Below are positions 16,744 to 25,268 of a stretch of 64,000 nt of DNA, in pieces; within the stretch, counting starts at the first letter, position 1, and each line of letters opens with the position of its first letter. The position numbers were made by a program, and so were the translations under genes. Location of the stretch: assembly GCA_002480085.1 (NCBI GenBank), contig DKPJ01000017.1:186001-250000 (forward strand), written 5' to 3'. Source of the DNA: Enterobacteriaceae bacterium UBA7338 (GTDB lineage Bacteria; Pseudomonadota; Gammaproteobacteria; Enterobacterales; Enterobacteriaceae). The notes under the pieces are model-generated. The model searched no databases and had not been told where the DNA came from. It was given only the letters and a program-made list of their open reading frames with translations.

Positions 16744-17480
16744 TGATTATTCCGGCTTTAGACTTAATTGATGGCACGGTAGTTCGCCTCCATCAGGGAG
16801 ACTACGCCCAGCAGCGCGACTACGGTAACGATCCGCTCTCCCGCCTGCAGGGCTATGCCGCCGAAGGCGCAGAGGTGCTGCATCTGGTCGATCTGACCGG
16901 GGCAAAAGATCCCGCTAAGCGGCAGATCCCGCTGATTAAAACCCTGGTAGCCGGGGTAAACGTGCCGGTGCAGGTCGGTGGCGGGATCCGTACGGAAGAG
17001 GACGTTGCCGCCCTGCTGGCGGCGGGCGTCGCCCGCGTAGTGGTCGGCTCAACGGCGGTCAAATCTCCCGAGATGGTTAAGGGCTGGTTCACGCGCTTCG
17101 GCGCAGAGGCGCTGGTGCTGGCACTCGACGTGCGCATTGACGCCGAGGGCGTTAAGCAGGTTGCGGTCAGCGGCTGGCAGGAGAACTCCGGTGTTTCGCT
17201 GGAGGAGCTGATTGAGACTTACCAGCCCGTTGGCCTGAAGCACGTCCTGTGCACGGATATCTCCCGCGACGGCACGCTGGCTGGCTCCAACGTCTCGCTA
17301 TATGAAGAGGTGTGCGCACGCTATCCGCAGATCGCCTTCCAGTCCTCGGGCGGCATCGGCGGGCTACAGGACATTGCCGCCCTGCGCGGTACCGGCGTCC
17401 GCGGCGTGATCGTTGGCCGGGCGCTGCTGGAAGGCAAATTTAACGTAACGGAGGCGATCCAATGCTGGCAAAACGGATAA
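16743..17480 (+). CDS. hisA: HisA ProFAR isomerase
   Basis: 245 aa (beta-alpha)8 barrel that isomerises ProFAR to PRFAR. Catalytic acids are D7 (IIPALDLIDG) and D129 (LALDVRID). The two phosphate-binding loops, VQVGGGIR and SSGGIGG, are seen in the two half-barrels. Its 3' end overlaps hisF by 19 nt. Confidence 0.97.
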   Translation: MIIPALDLIDGTVVRLHQGDYAQQRDYGNDPLSRLQGYAAEGAEVLHLVDLTGAKDPAKRQIPLIKTLVAGVNVPVQVGGGIRTEEDVAALLAAGVARVVVGSTAVKSPEMVKGWFTRFGAEALVLALDVRIDAEGVKQVAVSGWQENSGVSLEELIETYQPVGLKHVLCTDISRDGTLAGSNVSLYEEVCARYPQIAFQSSGGIGGLQDIAALRGTGVRGVIVGRALLEGKFNVTEAIQCWQNG

Positions 17481-18238
17481 TTCCCTGTCTGGACGTGCGC
17501 AACGGCCAGGTAGTAAAAGGCGTGCAGTTCCGCAACCATGAGATCATTGGTGAAATCGTGCCGCTGGCGAAGCGCTACGCAGCGGAAGGGGCGGACGAGC
17601 TGGTATTTTACGATATCACCGCCTCCAGCGACGGGCGCGTGGTGGATAAGAGCTGGGTCTCCCGGGTAGCGGAAGCGATTGATATCCCCTTCTGCGTGGC
17701 GGGCGGGATTAAATCCGTTGACGATGCGGCGCAGATCCTCTCCTTCGGCGCAGACAAGATCTCCATTAACTCGCCTGCGCTGGCCGATCCTGAGCTGATT
17801 ACCCGCCTCGCCGACCGCTTTGGCGTGCAGTGCATCGTGATTGGCATCGACACCTGGTTTGATGAGGCCACCGGCAAATATCACGTAAACCAGTACACCG
17901 GCGACGAGACCCGCACCCGCGTCACCACCTGGGAGACGCTGGAGTGGGTGCAGGAGGTGCAGAAGCGCGGCGCGGGTGAGATCGTACTCAACATGATGAA
18001 CCAGGACGGGGTGCGCAATGGCTATGACCTGACGCAGCTGAAGAAGGTTCGCGAGGTATGTCATGTTCCGCTGATTGCCTCCGGCGGTGCGGGAACCATG
18101 GAGCACTTCCTGGAAGCGTTCCGGGACGTAGACGTAGATGGCGCGCTGGCGGCCTCCGTCTTCCACAAGCAGATTATTAATATTGGTGAACTGAAAGCGT
18201 ACCTGGCACTGCAGGGCGTGGAGATAAGGATATGTTAA
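17462..18238 (+). CDS. hisF: HisF cyclase subunit of IGP synthase
   Basis: 258 aa (beta-alpha)8 barrel that uses HisH-derived ammonia to turn PRFAR into imidazoleglycerol phosphate and AICAR. Catalytic residues are D11 (IPCLDVRNG) and D130 (IGIDTWF). The phosphate-binding VAGGIKS and ASGGAGTMEH loops are present. It starts within hisA and ends overlapping hisI by 7 nt. Confidence 0.97.
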   Translation: MLAKRIIPCLDVRNGQVVKGVQFRNHEIIGEIVPLAKRYAAEGADELVFYDITASSDGRVVDKSWVSRVAEAIDIPFCVAGGIKSVDDAAQILSFGADKISINSPALADPELITRLADRFGVQCIVIGIDTWFDEATGKYHVNQYTGDETRTRVTTWETLEWVQEVQKRGAGEIVLNMMNQDGVRNGYDLTQLKKVREVCHVPLIASGGAGTMEHFLEAFRDVDVDGALAASVFHKQIINIGELKAYLALQGVEIRIC

Positions 18239-18846
18239 CAGAGCAACAACGCAGCCTGCTGGACTGGACCAAAACCGATGGGCTGCTGCCCGCCGTGATC
18301 CAGCATGCGGTGTCCGGGGAAGTATTAATGCTGGGCTATATGGATCGGCAGGCGCTGGCGAAGACCGAAGAGAGCGGGCTGGTCACCTTCTACTCCCGCA
18401 CCAAGCAGCGCCTGTGGACCAAGGGTGAAACCTCCGGCAACGTGCTTAACGTAGTCAGCATTACTCCGGACTGCGATAACGACACGCTGCTGGTGCTGGT
18501 CAATCCCGTCGGCCCGACCTGCCATACTGGCACCACCAGCTGCTTTGGTGAAGAGAAGAGCCATCAGTGGCTGTTCCTCTACCAGCTGGAGCAGCTGCTG
18601 GCCGCACGTAAAAGCGCCGATCCTGCCAGCTCTTACACGGCGAAGCTCTATGCCAGCGGCACCAAGCGCATTGCGCAGAAGGTCGGTGAAGAGGGTGTGG
18701 AGACCGCACTGGCGGCGACCGTTCACGATCGCGAGGAGCTGACGAACGAAGCGTCGGATCTGATCTACCATCTGCTGGTGCTGTTGCAGGACCAGGACCT
18801 GGATATGACGGCGATTATTGAGAACCTGAGAGCGCGGCACAAATAG
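18232..18846 (+). CDS. hisI: HisI(E) bifunctional PRA-CH / PRA-PH
   Basis: 204 aa. The N-terminal phosphoribosyl-AMP cyclohydrolase domain (about 1-110) has WTKGETSGN, DCDNDTLL and the Cys residues of a zinc site. The C-terminal phosphoribosyl-ATP pyrophosphohydrolase domain (about 115-204) has the EEGVETALAA and NEASDLIYHLL metal-binding helices. These are steps two and three of histidine synthesis. It is the last gene of the operon, one residue longer than in E. coli, and is followed by a strong terminator. Confidence 0.96.
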   Translation: MLTEQQRSLLDWTKTDGLLPAVIQHAVSGEVLMLGYMDRQALAKTEESGLVTFYSRTKQRLWTKGETSGNVLNVVSITPDCDNDTLLVLVNPVGPTCHTGTTSCFGEEKSHQWLFLYQLEQLLAARKSADPASSYTAKLYASGTKRIAQKVGEEGVETALAATVHDREELTNEASDLIYHLLVLLQDQDLDMTAIIENLRARHK

Positions 18847-18860
18847 TGCCGCAGAGATAA

Positions 18861-18886
18861 AAAAAACCGGGCAAGCCCGGTTTTTT
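18861..18886. terminator. Bidirectional terminator between hisI and wzzB
   Basis: A 12-bp stem AAAAAACCGGGC/GCCCGGTTTTTT with a 2-nt AA loop is flanked by A- and T-runs, so it can end both the his transcript and the convergent wzzB transcript. Confidence 0.93.
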
Positions 18887-18888
18887 TA

Positions 18889-19863
18889 TTACGCCTTCGG
18901 CTGGTAGTGACGCAGCGCGTTGCGGGTAAGGACAATGCCTGAACCGAGGATTGCCCCCAGCAGGACGGCCAGAATCAGCGTTAAAGCGCGTTTAGGACTA
19001 TCACGCCAAACCGGCAGGGTCGGCTTCATGACGTAGCGATAGCTGTGCATGTTCGTCGGATCGGGCTTCAGACGGGCAATATCCAGCAGATTTTTACGCA
19101 TCTGGTAGTAGTTTTCAGGGAAAACCAGCGGTCGCATAGACTCGTTTTTGACCATGGATTCCAGCGCTTCGCTGCCTAATAGAAACATCGTGTCCTGAGA
19201 GACATCCTGGGTCTGCTGGACCTGAGGTGTTTTAACCTGCGATTCCTGAGCCACTTTTAGCGCCTGGGAAATTTGCTTAAGACGCAGCTCTTTCTGCTCT
19301 TGGGCAACTTTCTCTTGAGTAGACAGCAAGGCCACCAGCTCGTCAGTTCTGGACTTCATGTTAACCGTCAGATCCTGATTCAATTCATCAGCGATTTGCT
19401 CATCAACCTGCTGTATATACTGCGCCAGCGTTTTCTGCGCGTTTTCAGCAGAGTCACCCTGGTATGTTACTTTGAGGGGCAGTGCCTGCCCTTTGACTGC
19501 GGGATCGATAGTTAACTTTTCAGGATTGACCTGGTTTTCCAGCGTTTCAGATAAAGCAGAGAAAGCTGCGCTGAAACGGCCAATCACCCGCTGCTGAATG
19601 TCATTGATGTCAGCGCCATTCAATACGCTCATGGCCGAGGTATAACCGGTGATCTGACCGGCGTCCGGCATTGTAATAACGGCTGTGGATGTCCACTTCT
19701 CTTTAGTAACCGTCAGAAGCACTGCTGCTATCGCAAGGGTTAAAACCATGCAGAGAGCGATCGTCCATTTCCCACGCCAAAGTTGAAAAATAAGATCAAG
19801 TAAATCAATCTGTTCTGGATTTTTGCTTCCATTGGATACTGTATTATTGTCGTTGTGCGTCAT
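18889..19863 (-). CDS. wzzB: WzzB O-antigen chain-length regulator
   Basis: 324 aa polysaccharide co-polymerase (class 1). Two membrane helices flank a periplasmic domain: about residues 33-53 and 295-315. The central part (about 150-235) is a long charged, coiled-coil-like helix. The proline/glycine-rich segment near TM2 (MKPTLPVWRDSPKR) is the family hallmark. It sets the modal O-antigen length with Wzy. It is a single gene between the his terminator and ugd, with a structured 5' leader (see 19905-19921). Substrate range is set by the O-antigen cluster at 23-34.5 kb. Confidence 0.93.
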   Translation of the reverse strand: MTHNDNNTVSNGSKNPEQIDLLDLIFQLWRGKWTIALCMVLTLAIAAVLLTVTKEKWTSTAVITMPDAGQITGYTSAMSVLNGADINDIQQRVIGRFSAAFSALSETLENQVNPEKLTIDPAVKGQALPLKVTYQGDSAENAQKTLAQYIQQVDEQIADELNQDLTVNMKSRTDELVALLSTQEKVAQEQKELRLKQISQALKVAQESQVKTPQVQQTQDVSQDTMFLLGSEALESMVKNESMRPLVFPENYYQMRKNLLDIARLKPDPTNMHSYRYVMKPTLPVWRDSPKRALTLILAVLLGAILGSGIVLTRNALRHYQPKA

Positions 19864-19904
19864 AGCAGCCTTGTTAATAATAAGAGCAAGTAACCGTTTA
19901 GTTA

Positions 19905-19931
19905 CCGTAGTGTACCTACGGCATTTTTTTT
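19905..19931 (+). terminator. Hairpin plus T-run in the wzzB upstream region
   Basis: A 6-bp stem CCGTAG/CTACGG with a 5-nt loop is followed on the plus strand by CATTTTTTTTTT. As a terminator it would act on plus-strand (antisense) transcripts running from his through wzzB. On the minus strand it lies in the wzzB 5' region, next to another small inverted repeat GTAAC/GTTAC. The function is inference. Confidence 0.4.
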
Positions 19932-20045
19932 TTCTATAAGATTCATTCTAATTGATTATCAAATTGTTGCAGAGAAATTTGCAGAAAATTATTGTATGAA
20001 ATATGAGCAAATTCATTTGGTTAAGGGATTGAATTGCTCAAAAAA

Positions 20046-20070
20046 AAACCTGATGTCAAGCATCAGGTTT
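20046..20070 (-). terminator. Terminator downstream of ugd
   Basis: A 10-bp stem AAACCTGATG/CATCAGGTTT with a 5-nt loop, followed on the minus strand by a T-run (A-run 20041-20048 on plus). It lies 27 nt past the ugd stop. Confidence 0.88.
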
Positions 20071-20096
20071 CTTGTCTTTGGTCTTCTGGAAAAATA

Positions 20097-21263
20097 TCAG
20101 TCGTTGCCGAAGAGATCGCGGGTGTAAACCTTATCTGCAACATCCTGCAGATCTATCGCCATGCGATTTGAGATAATGACATCAGCCTCTTGTTTAAACG
20201 CGGCTATATCACGCACGACTCGCGAGTTGTAAAATTGATCCTCTTTCATTACCGGTTCATAGATAATGACCTCTACCCCTTTGGCTTTTATACGTTTCAT
20301 AATTCCCTGAATTGAGGAGGCGCGGAAATTATCTGAACCGCTCTTCATTATCAAACGATAAACGCCCACTACCTTTGGCTGACGCGAGAGAATGGCATCG
20401 GCAATAAAGTCTTTCCGGGTGCGGTTAGCTTCTACAATGGCAGAAACAATGTTGTTAGGTACCGATTTATAGTTGGCGACCAGCTGCTTCGTATCTTTGG
20501 GTAAACAGTAACCACCGTAGCCAAAGGAGGGGTTGTTATAGTGATTACCAATACGTGGATCGAGGCATACCCCTTCAATAATCTGTCGGGTATTTAAGCC
20601 GAGGCTTTCCGCGTAGCTATCCAACTCGTTAAAGTAAGCGACGCGCATTGCCAGGTAGGTATTGGCAAACAGTTTGATGGCTTCAGCTTCGGTAGAGTCG
20701 GTAAAGAGCACCGGGATATCGGTTTTGATCGCCCCTTCGACCAGCAGCTCGGCGAAACGCTCGGCACGAAGCGAGCGCTCGCCGATGACGATCCGCGACG
20801 GATGAAGGTTGTCGTACAGGGCACGTCCCTCACGCAGAAACTCTGGCGAGAAGATGACGTTATCAATGCCCAGGGACTCTTTGATTTTTTGCGTAAAGCC
20901 AACGGGAACCGTTGATTTGATTACCATCACCGCATCTGGGTTGATCTCATTAACGTCTTTAATGACCGCTTCAACGCTGGTGGTACAAAAATAGTTGGTT
21001 TTGGGGTCGTAATCCGTTGGCGTGGCGATAATCACATAATCTGCATCGCGATAGGCATCGTACTTATCAGTGGTGGCACGAAAATTAAGGGGCTTAGTTT
21101 TAAGATATTCCTCAATTTCCCTGTCGGCAATGGGTGACTTCTCCTGGTTCAGCAGGTCCACTTTTTCCTGCACGATATCCAGGGCAACAACTTCATGGTT
21201 CTGGGCAATTAAAATACCGTTGGAGAGGCCTACATAACCCGTACCGGAGATTGTAATTTTCAT
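20097..21263 (-). CDS. ugd: Ugd UDP-glucose 6-dehydrogenase
   Basis: 388 aa, the E. coli length. It oxidises UDP-glucose to UDP-glucuronate with 2 NAD+, feeding colanic acid and lipid A L-Ara4N modification. The NAD site GTGYVGLS (7-14), catalytic C253 in YGGYCLPKDTKQL, and the EFLREGRA substrate loop are visible. It is monocistronic, between the gnd terminator (21451-21474) and its own terminator. The 187-nt upstream region should hold its promoter (stress-responsive in relatives), but I could not fix a convincing -35/-10 pair. Confidence 0.96.
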   Translation of the reverse strand: MKITISGTGYVGLSNGILIAQNHEVVALDIVQEKVDLLNQEKSPIADREIEEYLKTKPLNFRATTDKYDAYRDADYVIIATPTDYDPKTNYFCTTSVEAVIKDVNEINPDAVMVIKSTVPVGFTQKIKESLGIDNVIFSPEFLREGRALYDNLHPSRIVIGERSLRAERFAELLVEGAIKTDIPVLFTDSTEAEAIKLFANTYLAMRVAYFNELDSYAESLGLNTRQIIEGVCLDPRIGNHYNNPSFGYGGYCLPKDTKQLVANYKSVPNNIVSAIVEANRTRKDFIADAILSRQPKVVGVYRLIMKSGSDNFRASSIQGIMKRIKAKGVEVIIYEPVMKEDQFYNSRVVRDIAAFKQEADVIISNRMAIDLQDVADKVYTRDLFGND

Positions 21264-21450
21264 ACGTTTGACTTTTTCTCGTTAAAGAACGTAGTGCCTG
21301 AAAACGACACAGCCAGTGAGTGGAGCGGCTTTTACGATAACGATAAGGCGATTATAGTGTCAATACGACGAAATGATATTCAGATAAGCTTTATAACAAG
21401 TAGCAGATAAATACCTTTTTTAACAAAATACAATCAGACAGAATAAAAAA

Positions 21451-21474
21451 AAGCCCGGTAAAAAAACCGGGCTT
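21451..21474 (-). terminator. Terminator downstream of gnd
   Basis: A 9-bp stem AAGCCCGGT/ACCGGGCTT with an A-rich 6-nt loop, followed on the minus strand by TTTTTTTTATTC. It ends gnd and probably the O-antigen transcript. Confidence 0.9.
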
Positions 21475-21496
21475 AAGGATAAATTAATAAATCAGA

Positions 21497-22903
21497 TTAT
21501 TCCAGCCATTCGGTATGGAATACACCTTCTTTATCAGTACGTTTGTAGGTGTGCGCACCGAAGTAGTCGCGCTGGGCCTGGATCAGGTTAGCTGGCAGTA
21601 CCGCAGCGCGGTAGCTGTCGTAGTAGGCGACGGCTGCACCGAAGGTCGGTACCGGAATACCGTTCTGTACGGCATAGGCAACCACGTCACGCAGGGCCTG
21701 CTGATAGTCATCGGCGATCTGCTTGAAGTAAGGTGCCAGCAGCAGGTTGGCAATGGCCGGAGTCTCAGCGTAGGCGTCAGTGATTTTCTGCAGGAACTGG
21801 GCGCGGATGATGCAGCCAGCGCGGAAAATTTTGGCGATTTCGCCGTAGTTCAGATCCCAGTTGTACTCTTCAGATGCCGCACGCAGCTGGGAGAAGCCCT
21901 GAGCGTAAGAGACGATTTTGCCCAGATAGAGCGCACGGCGTACCTTCTCGATAAACTCGGCTTTATCACCAGCCGGCTGCGACTGCGGGCCACTCAGCAC
22001 TTTAGAAGCGGCAACGCGCTGCTCTTTCAGCGAGGAGATGTAACGCGCAAATACAGACTCGGTGATCAGCGACAGCGGCTCACCAAGATCCAGCGAGCTC
22101 TGGCTGGTCCACTTACCGGTGCCTTTGTTCGCTGCTTCATCAAGGATCACATCAACCAGGTATTTACCCTCTTCATCTTTCTTGGTGAAGATATCTTTGG
22201 TGATGTCGATCAGGTAGCTGCTCAGCTCGCCTTTGTTCCACTCGGTGAAAGTCTGGGCCAGCTCTTCGTTGGAGAGGTTCAGGCCGCCTTTTAGCAGAGA
22301 ATAGGCTTCTGCGATCAGCTGCATATCACCGTATTCGATGCCGTTGTGCACCATCTTCACGTAGTGGCCCGCACCGTCAGCACCAATGTAGGTGACGCAA
22401 GGTTCGCCGTCTTCCGCGACTGCCGCAATTTTAGTCAGAATTGGAGCAACCAGCTCGTATGCCTCTTTCTGGCCGCCAGGCATGATAGAAGGCCCTTTCA
22501 GCGCGCCCTCTTCACCGCCGGACACGCCAGTACCGATGAAGTTGAAGCCTTCCGCAGAGAGTTCACGGTTACGACGGATGGTGTCGTGGAAGAAGGTGTT
22601 GCCGCCATCGATAATGATGTCGCCTTTATCAAGGTATGGCTTCAGAGAGTTAATTGCCGCGTCAGTGCCCGCGCCCGCCTGCACCATTAAGAGGATACGA
22701 CGAGGTGTCTCAAGCGATTCAACGAACTCCTGCACGGTGTAGTAAGGCACCAGTTTTTTGCCAGGGTTTTCGGCAACCACTTCTTCAGTTTTTTCACGGG
22801 AGCGGTTAAAAACGGAGACGGTATAACCACGGCTTTCAATGTTAAGGGCCAGATTGCGCCCCATCACGGCCATACCGACGACGCCGATCTGCTGTTTAGA
22901 CAT
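21497..22903 (-). CDS. gnd: Gnd 6-phosphogluconate dehydrogenase
   Basis: 468 aa cytosolic enzyme of the pentose phosphate pathway, oxidatively decarboxylating 6-phosphogluconate to ribulose 5-phosphate with NADP+. The NADP motif GMAVMGRNLA is at 10-19 and the catalytic GHYVKMVHNGIEYGDMQ block is near residue 180-196. A CAGGAG site precedes the ATG, and a 7-bp inverted repeat (22926-22932/22941-22947) lies in its 5' region. gnd marks the distal edge of the O-antigen locus and is a usual recombination point in enterobacteria; codon use returns to the genome type here. Confidence 0.97.
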   Translation of the reverse strand: MSKQQIGVVGMAVMGRNLALNIESRGYTVSVFNRSREKTEEVVAENPGKKLVPYYTVQEFVESLETPRRILLMVQAGAGTDAAINSLKPYLDKGDIIIDGGNTFFHDTIRRNRELSAEGFNFIGTGVSGGEEGALKGPSIMPGGQKEAYELVAPILTKIAAVAEDGEPCVTYIGADGAGHYVKMVHNGIEYGDMQLIAEAYSLLKGGLNLSNEELAQTFTEWNKGELSSYLIDITKDIFTKKDEEGKYLVDVILDEAANKGTGKWTSQSSLDLGEPLSLITESVFARYISSLKEQRVAASKVLSGPQSQPAGDKAEFIEKVRRALYLGKIVSYAQGFSQLRAASEEYNWDLNYGEIAKIFRAGCIIRAQFLQKITDAYAETPAIANLLLAPYFKQIADDYQQALRDVVAYAVQNGIPVPTFGAAVAYYDSYRAAVLPANLIQAQRDYFGAHTYKRTDKEGVFHTEWLE

Positions 22904-23021
22904 TACATACTCCTGTCAGGTGTTGAACTGCGAAGCATAACGCAGTTTTAATGTTGAACTTATGTTAACTCAGGATGCACAAAATTCGAAAATATTTGCT
23001 GATAGGTCAGAGCAGGCGCTG

Positions 23022-24044
23022 TTATGCGTGGTTTTTATAACCATTCGGATTCTTTTGCTGCCAGTTCCATGCATCTCTGACCATATCATCCAGATCCCGT
23101 TGGGCCTGCCAACCCAGCTCTGTACGCGCTTTAGAAGAGTCAGACCAACACTCAGCAATGTCTCCTGAACGTCTTTCAGCAAAGACATAAGGCACCGAGA
23201 GCGCTGTGACACGCTTGAACGCTGCCAGGATATCAAGCACAGAATAGCCCTTGCCGGTTCCCAGATTATAAATTTTGAGATTGGGGGTATCCTGCCGTTG
23301 CTTTAACGCTGCGATATGGCCTTCAGCAAGATCCATGACGTGGATAAAATCACGCACACCGGTACCGTCTTTTGTTGGATAGTCATTGCCATAGACTGAG
23401 AGACAGTCGCGTTTACCGATAGCAACCTGACAAACATAAGGCATAAGGTTGTTTGGCGTTCCGTTGGGATCTTCACCCATTTCACCCGACGGGTGCGCAC
23501 CAACCGGATTGAAGTAGCGTAAAACGGTTACGTTCAGAACTGGATAAGCGAGCGACAAATCTGAGAGGATTTTTTCAACCATGAGCTTCGAGGTGCCATA
23601 AGGATTTGTTGTGCCTCCTACTCGACACGCCTCGGTTAATGGAATTGTTTCCGGCTCGCCATACACGGTCGCAGAGGAGCTAAAAATCAAATTATGCACC
23701 CCGGCCCTCATCATTTCATCAAAGAGACACAGGCTGCCTGTAATGTTAACTTCATAGTATTTAAGGGGTTGTGAGACGGATTCACCAACTGACTTCAGCC
23801 CAGCAAAGTGGATCACATCTGAAATACGTTTTTCAGCGAAGATTTTCTGTAGGAGAACGCGATCCAGAATATCACCCTGGTAGAAAAAGGGTTCAATACC
23901 CGTAATTGCTTTGATTCTGTTTAAGGCTTCGGGAGAGGAGTTAGACAGGTCATCGATAATGACAACGTCTTCACCTTTTTCAAGTAGTGCTACTACCGTA
24001 TGCGAGCCTATATAGCCCAGTCCACCTGTCACAAGAATAGCCAT
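23022..24044 (-). CDS. gne: GalE/Gne-type UDP-hexose (probably UDP-GlcNAc) 4-epimerase
   Basis: 340 aa extended short-chain dehydrogenase. NAD motif GGLGYIGS (7-14), S124 and Y149-x3-K153 form the catalytic set. It is like GalE over its whole length. Position 299 (GDIAECWSD) is Cys; E. coli GalE has Tyr299 here, and the Y299C change is known to let it accept UDP-GlcNAc/GalNAc. With its place in the O-antigen cluster, I infer it makes UDP-GalNAc (and UDP-Gal). It follows a 96-nt gap after the last glycosyltransferase, longer than other gaps in the cluster. The chromosomal galETKM copy would lie elsewhere. Confidence 0.85.
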   Translation of the reverse strand: MAILVTGGLGYIGSHTVVALLEKGEDVVIIDDLSNSSPEALNRIKAITGIEPFFYQGDILDRVLLQKIFAEKRISDVIHFAGLKSVGESVSQPLKYYEVNITGSLCLFDEMMRAGVHNLIFSSSATVYGEPETIPLTEACRVGGTTNPYGTSKLMVEKILSDLSLAYPVLNVTVLRYFNPVGAHPSGEMGEDPNGTPNNLMPYVCQVAIGKRDCLSVYGNDYPTKDGTGVRDFIHVMDLAEGHIAALKQRQDTPNLKIYNLGTGKGYSVLDILAAFKRVTALSVPYVFAERRSGDIAECWSDSSKARTELGWQAQRDLDDMVRDAWNWQQKNPNGYKNHA

Positions 24045-24140
24045 ACAATTTTTAACCTTATTTAATGTTTGTGTATTTACCCGCTAAAAACCATGGGTAT
24101 ACTTAACACTTAATAAAAAGCAGTCATCCCAGAGTTAAAA

Positions 24141-25268
24141 TTATTTATTCTCTAACAGGATATTAATCAACTTGTCAGTTGCGACATTTTCATCGAATTT
24201 TTCTTCGGCCATGCGACGACTCTCTTGGCCCATTAATACAATTTGCTGCGGATCGGTGATGAAAGCCATCATTGCATCAGCAAGGGCTTCAACGTTCCAC
24301 GGTGGGATCATAAAGCCATTTGAGCCGTGACGCACGGTCTCTCGGCAACCTGGGACATCGGTGGTGATCACTGCCCGGCCAATAGACATGGCTTCCTGGG
24401 TACTACGCGGTATTCCTTCCCGATATGAGGGCAAAACGAACACGCTAAGATCGGTCAAATAACCTTTCACATTGGATATCTGCCCCAGAAATTCAACATG
24501 CCCCTCTCTTTTCCAGACATCGAGTTGCTCGCGAGTGATTCCCCCAGGGTTATCATCGATTGCACCGGCAATGCTAAACCGAACAGCCGGGTATTTCTCT
24601 TTAACGAGCTTTGCCGCCTGAACAAATTCTCTCACCCCTTTTTCGACCAATAGCCGTGAGACCATGCCAAAATGAATGGTATCCGTTGCTGGCGAACTGT
24701 AAGCGTACTCGTTAAGGTTGACGCCAATGCCTCCAATCACCTCAGCATCCGCAATAGCGATCTTGTTTTGCACGATCAGGTCATGGTAGTCGTCACGGTT
24801 GAGAAAGAGAACTTTTTTAGAACGCGGCAGGGTCACCTTATACAGAAAGGTTTGCACATTTTTTAATATTTGTTTTTTAAACGAGTCCTTTTTGAGATGT
24901 GCAGTATAACAAAAACCTAAACCTTCCAGCAGGTTATAAATACGTTTAACCCCAGCAAGCTTAGCTGCGAGCGTGCCAAAAATAACCGGCTTGGGGAAAA
25001 AAGAGAAAACGACATCAGGATCAATATTACGTATCTTTTTTGACAACGCGAATGTATTAATCATATCTGACAGAGGATTCATACCGGAGCGTGAAAAATG
25101 ATATTGTTCGGGCACAGCTCCAAGTTGTGAAATCTGCTGGAATTTTTCACTGTCGTAATCCATGGTGAGGACATGAACGCTCACGCCTCTGGATACAAGT
25201 TGTTCAATTACCTTTTTTCGGAAAAGAATAATCGTGCTAGCTTGATTCCCTATGAGCAGAATTTTCAT
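24141..25268 (-). CDS. O-antigen glycosyltransferase, GT4 family
   Basis: 375 aa with a GT-B fold typical of retaining GT4 enzymes. The C-terminal Glycos_transf_1 domain (about 195-365) has HFGMVSRLLVEKGVREFV, the VLPSYREGIPRSTQEAMSIGRAVI motif with the E-x7-E pair, and a GFMIPPWN loop. The N-terminal half has a Rossmann-like acceptor domain (MKILLIGNQAS, and NLLEGLGFCYTA typical of enterobacterial O-antigen transferases). The donor and linkage cannot be read from sequence. The start overlaps the preceding gene stop by 4 nt. AT content is higher than in flanking genes. Confidence 0.88.
   Translation of the reverse strand: MKILLIGNQASTIILFRKKVIEQLVSRGVSVHVLTMDYDSEKFQQISQLGAVPEQYHFSRSGMNPLSDMINTFALSKKIRNIDPDVVFSFFPKPVIFGTLAAKLAGVKRIYNLLEGLGFCYTAHLKKDSFKKQILKNVQTFLYKVTLPRSKKVLFLNRDDYHDLIVQNKIAIADAEVIGGIGVNLNEYAYSSPATDTIHFGMVSRLLVEKGVREFVQAAKLVKEKYPAVRFSIAGAIDDNPGGITREQLDVWKREGHVEFLGQISNVKGYLTDLSVFVLPSYREGIPRSTQEAMSIGRAVITTDVPGCRETVRHGSNGFMIPPWNVEALADAMMAFITDPQQIVLMGQESRRMAEEKFDENVATDKLINILLENK

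Noticed and set aside
21264..21450. TTGACA and TATAAT motifs upstream of ugd as a promoter
   Set aside because: On the minus strand they are nearly adjacent, not 16-18 nt apart, and each lacks a good partner at the right spacing.
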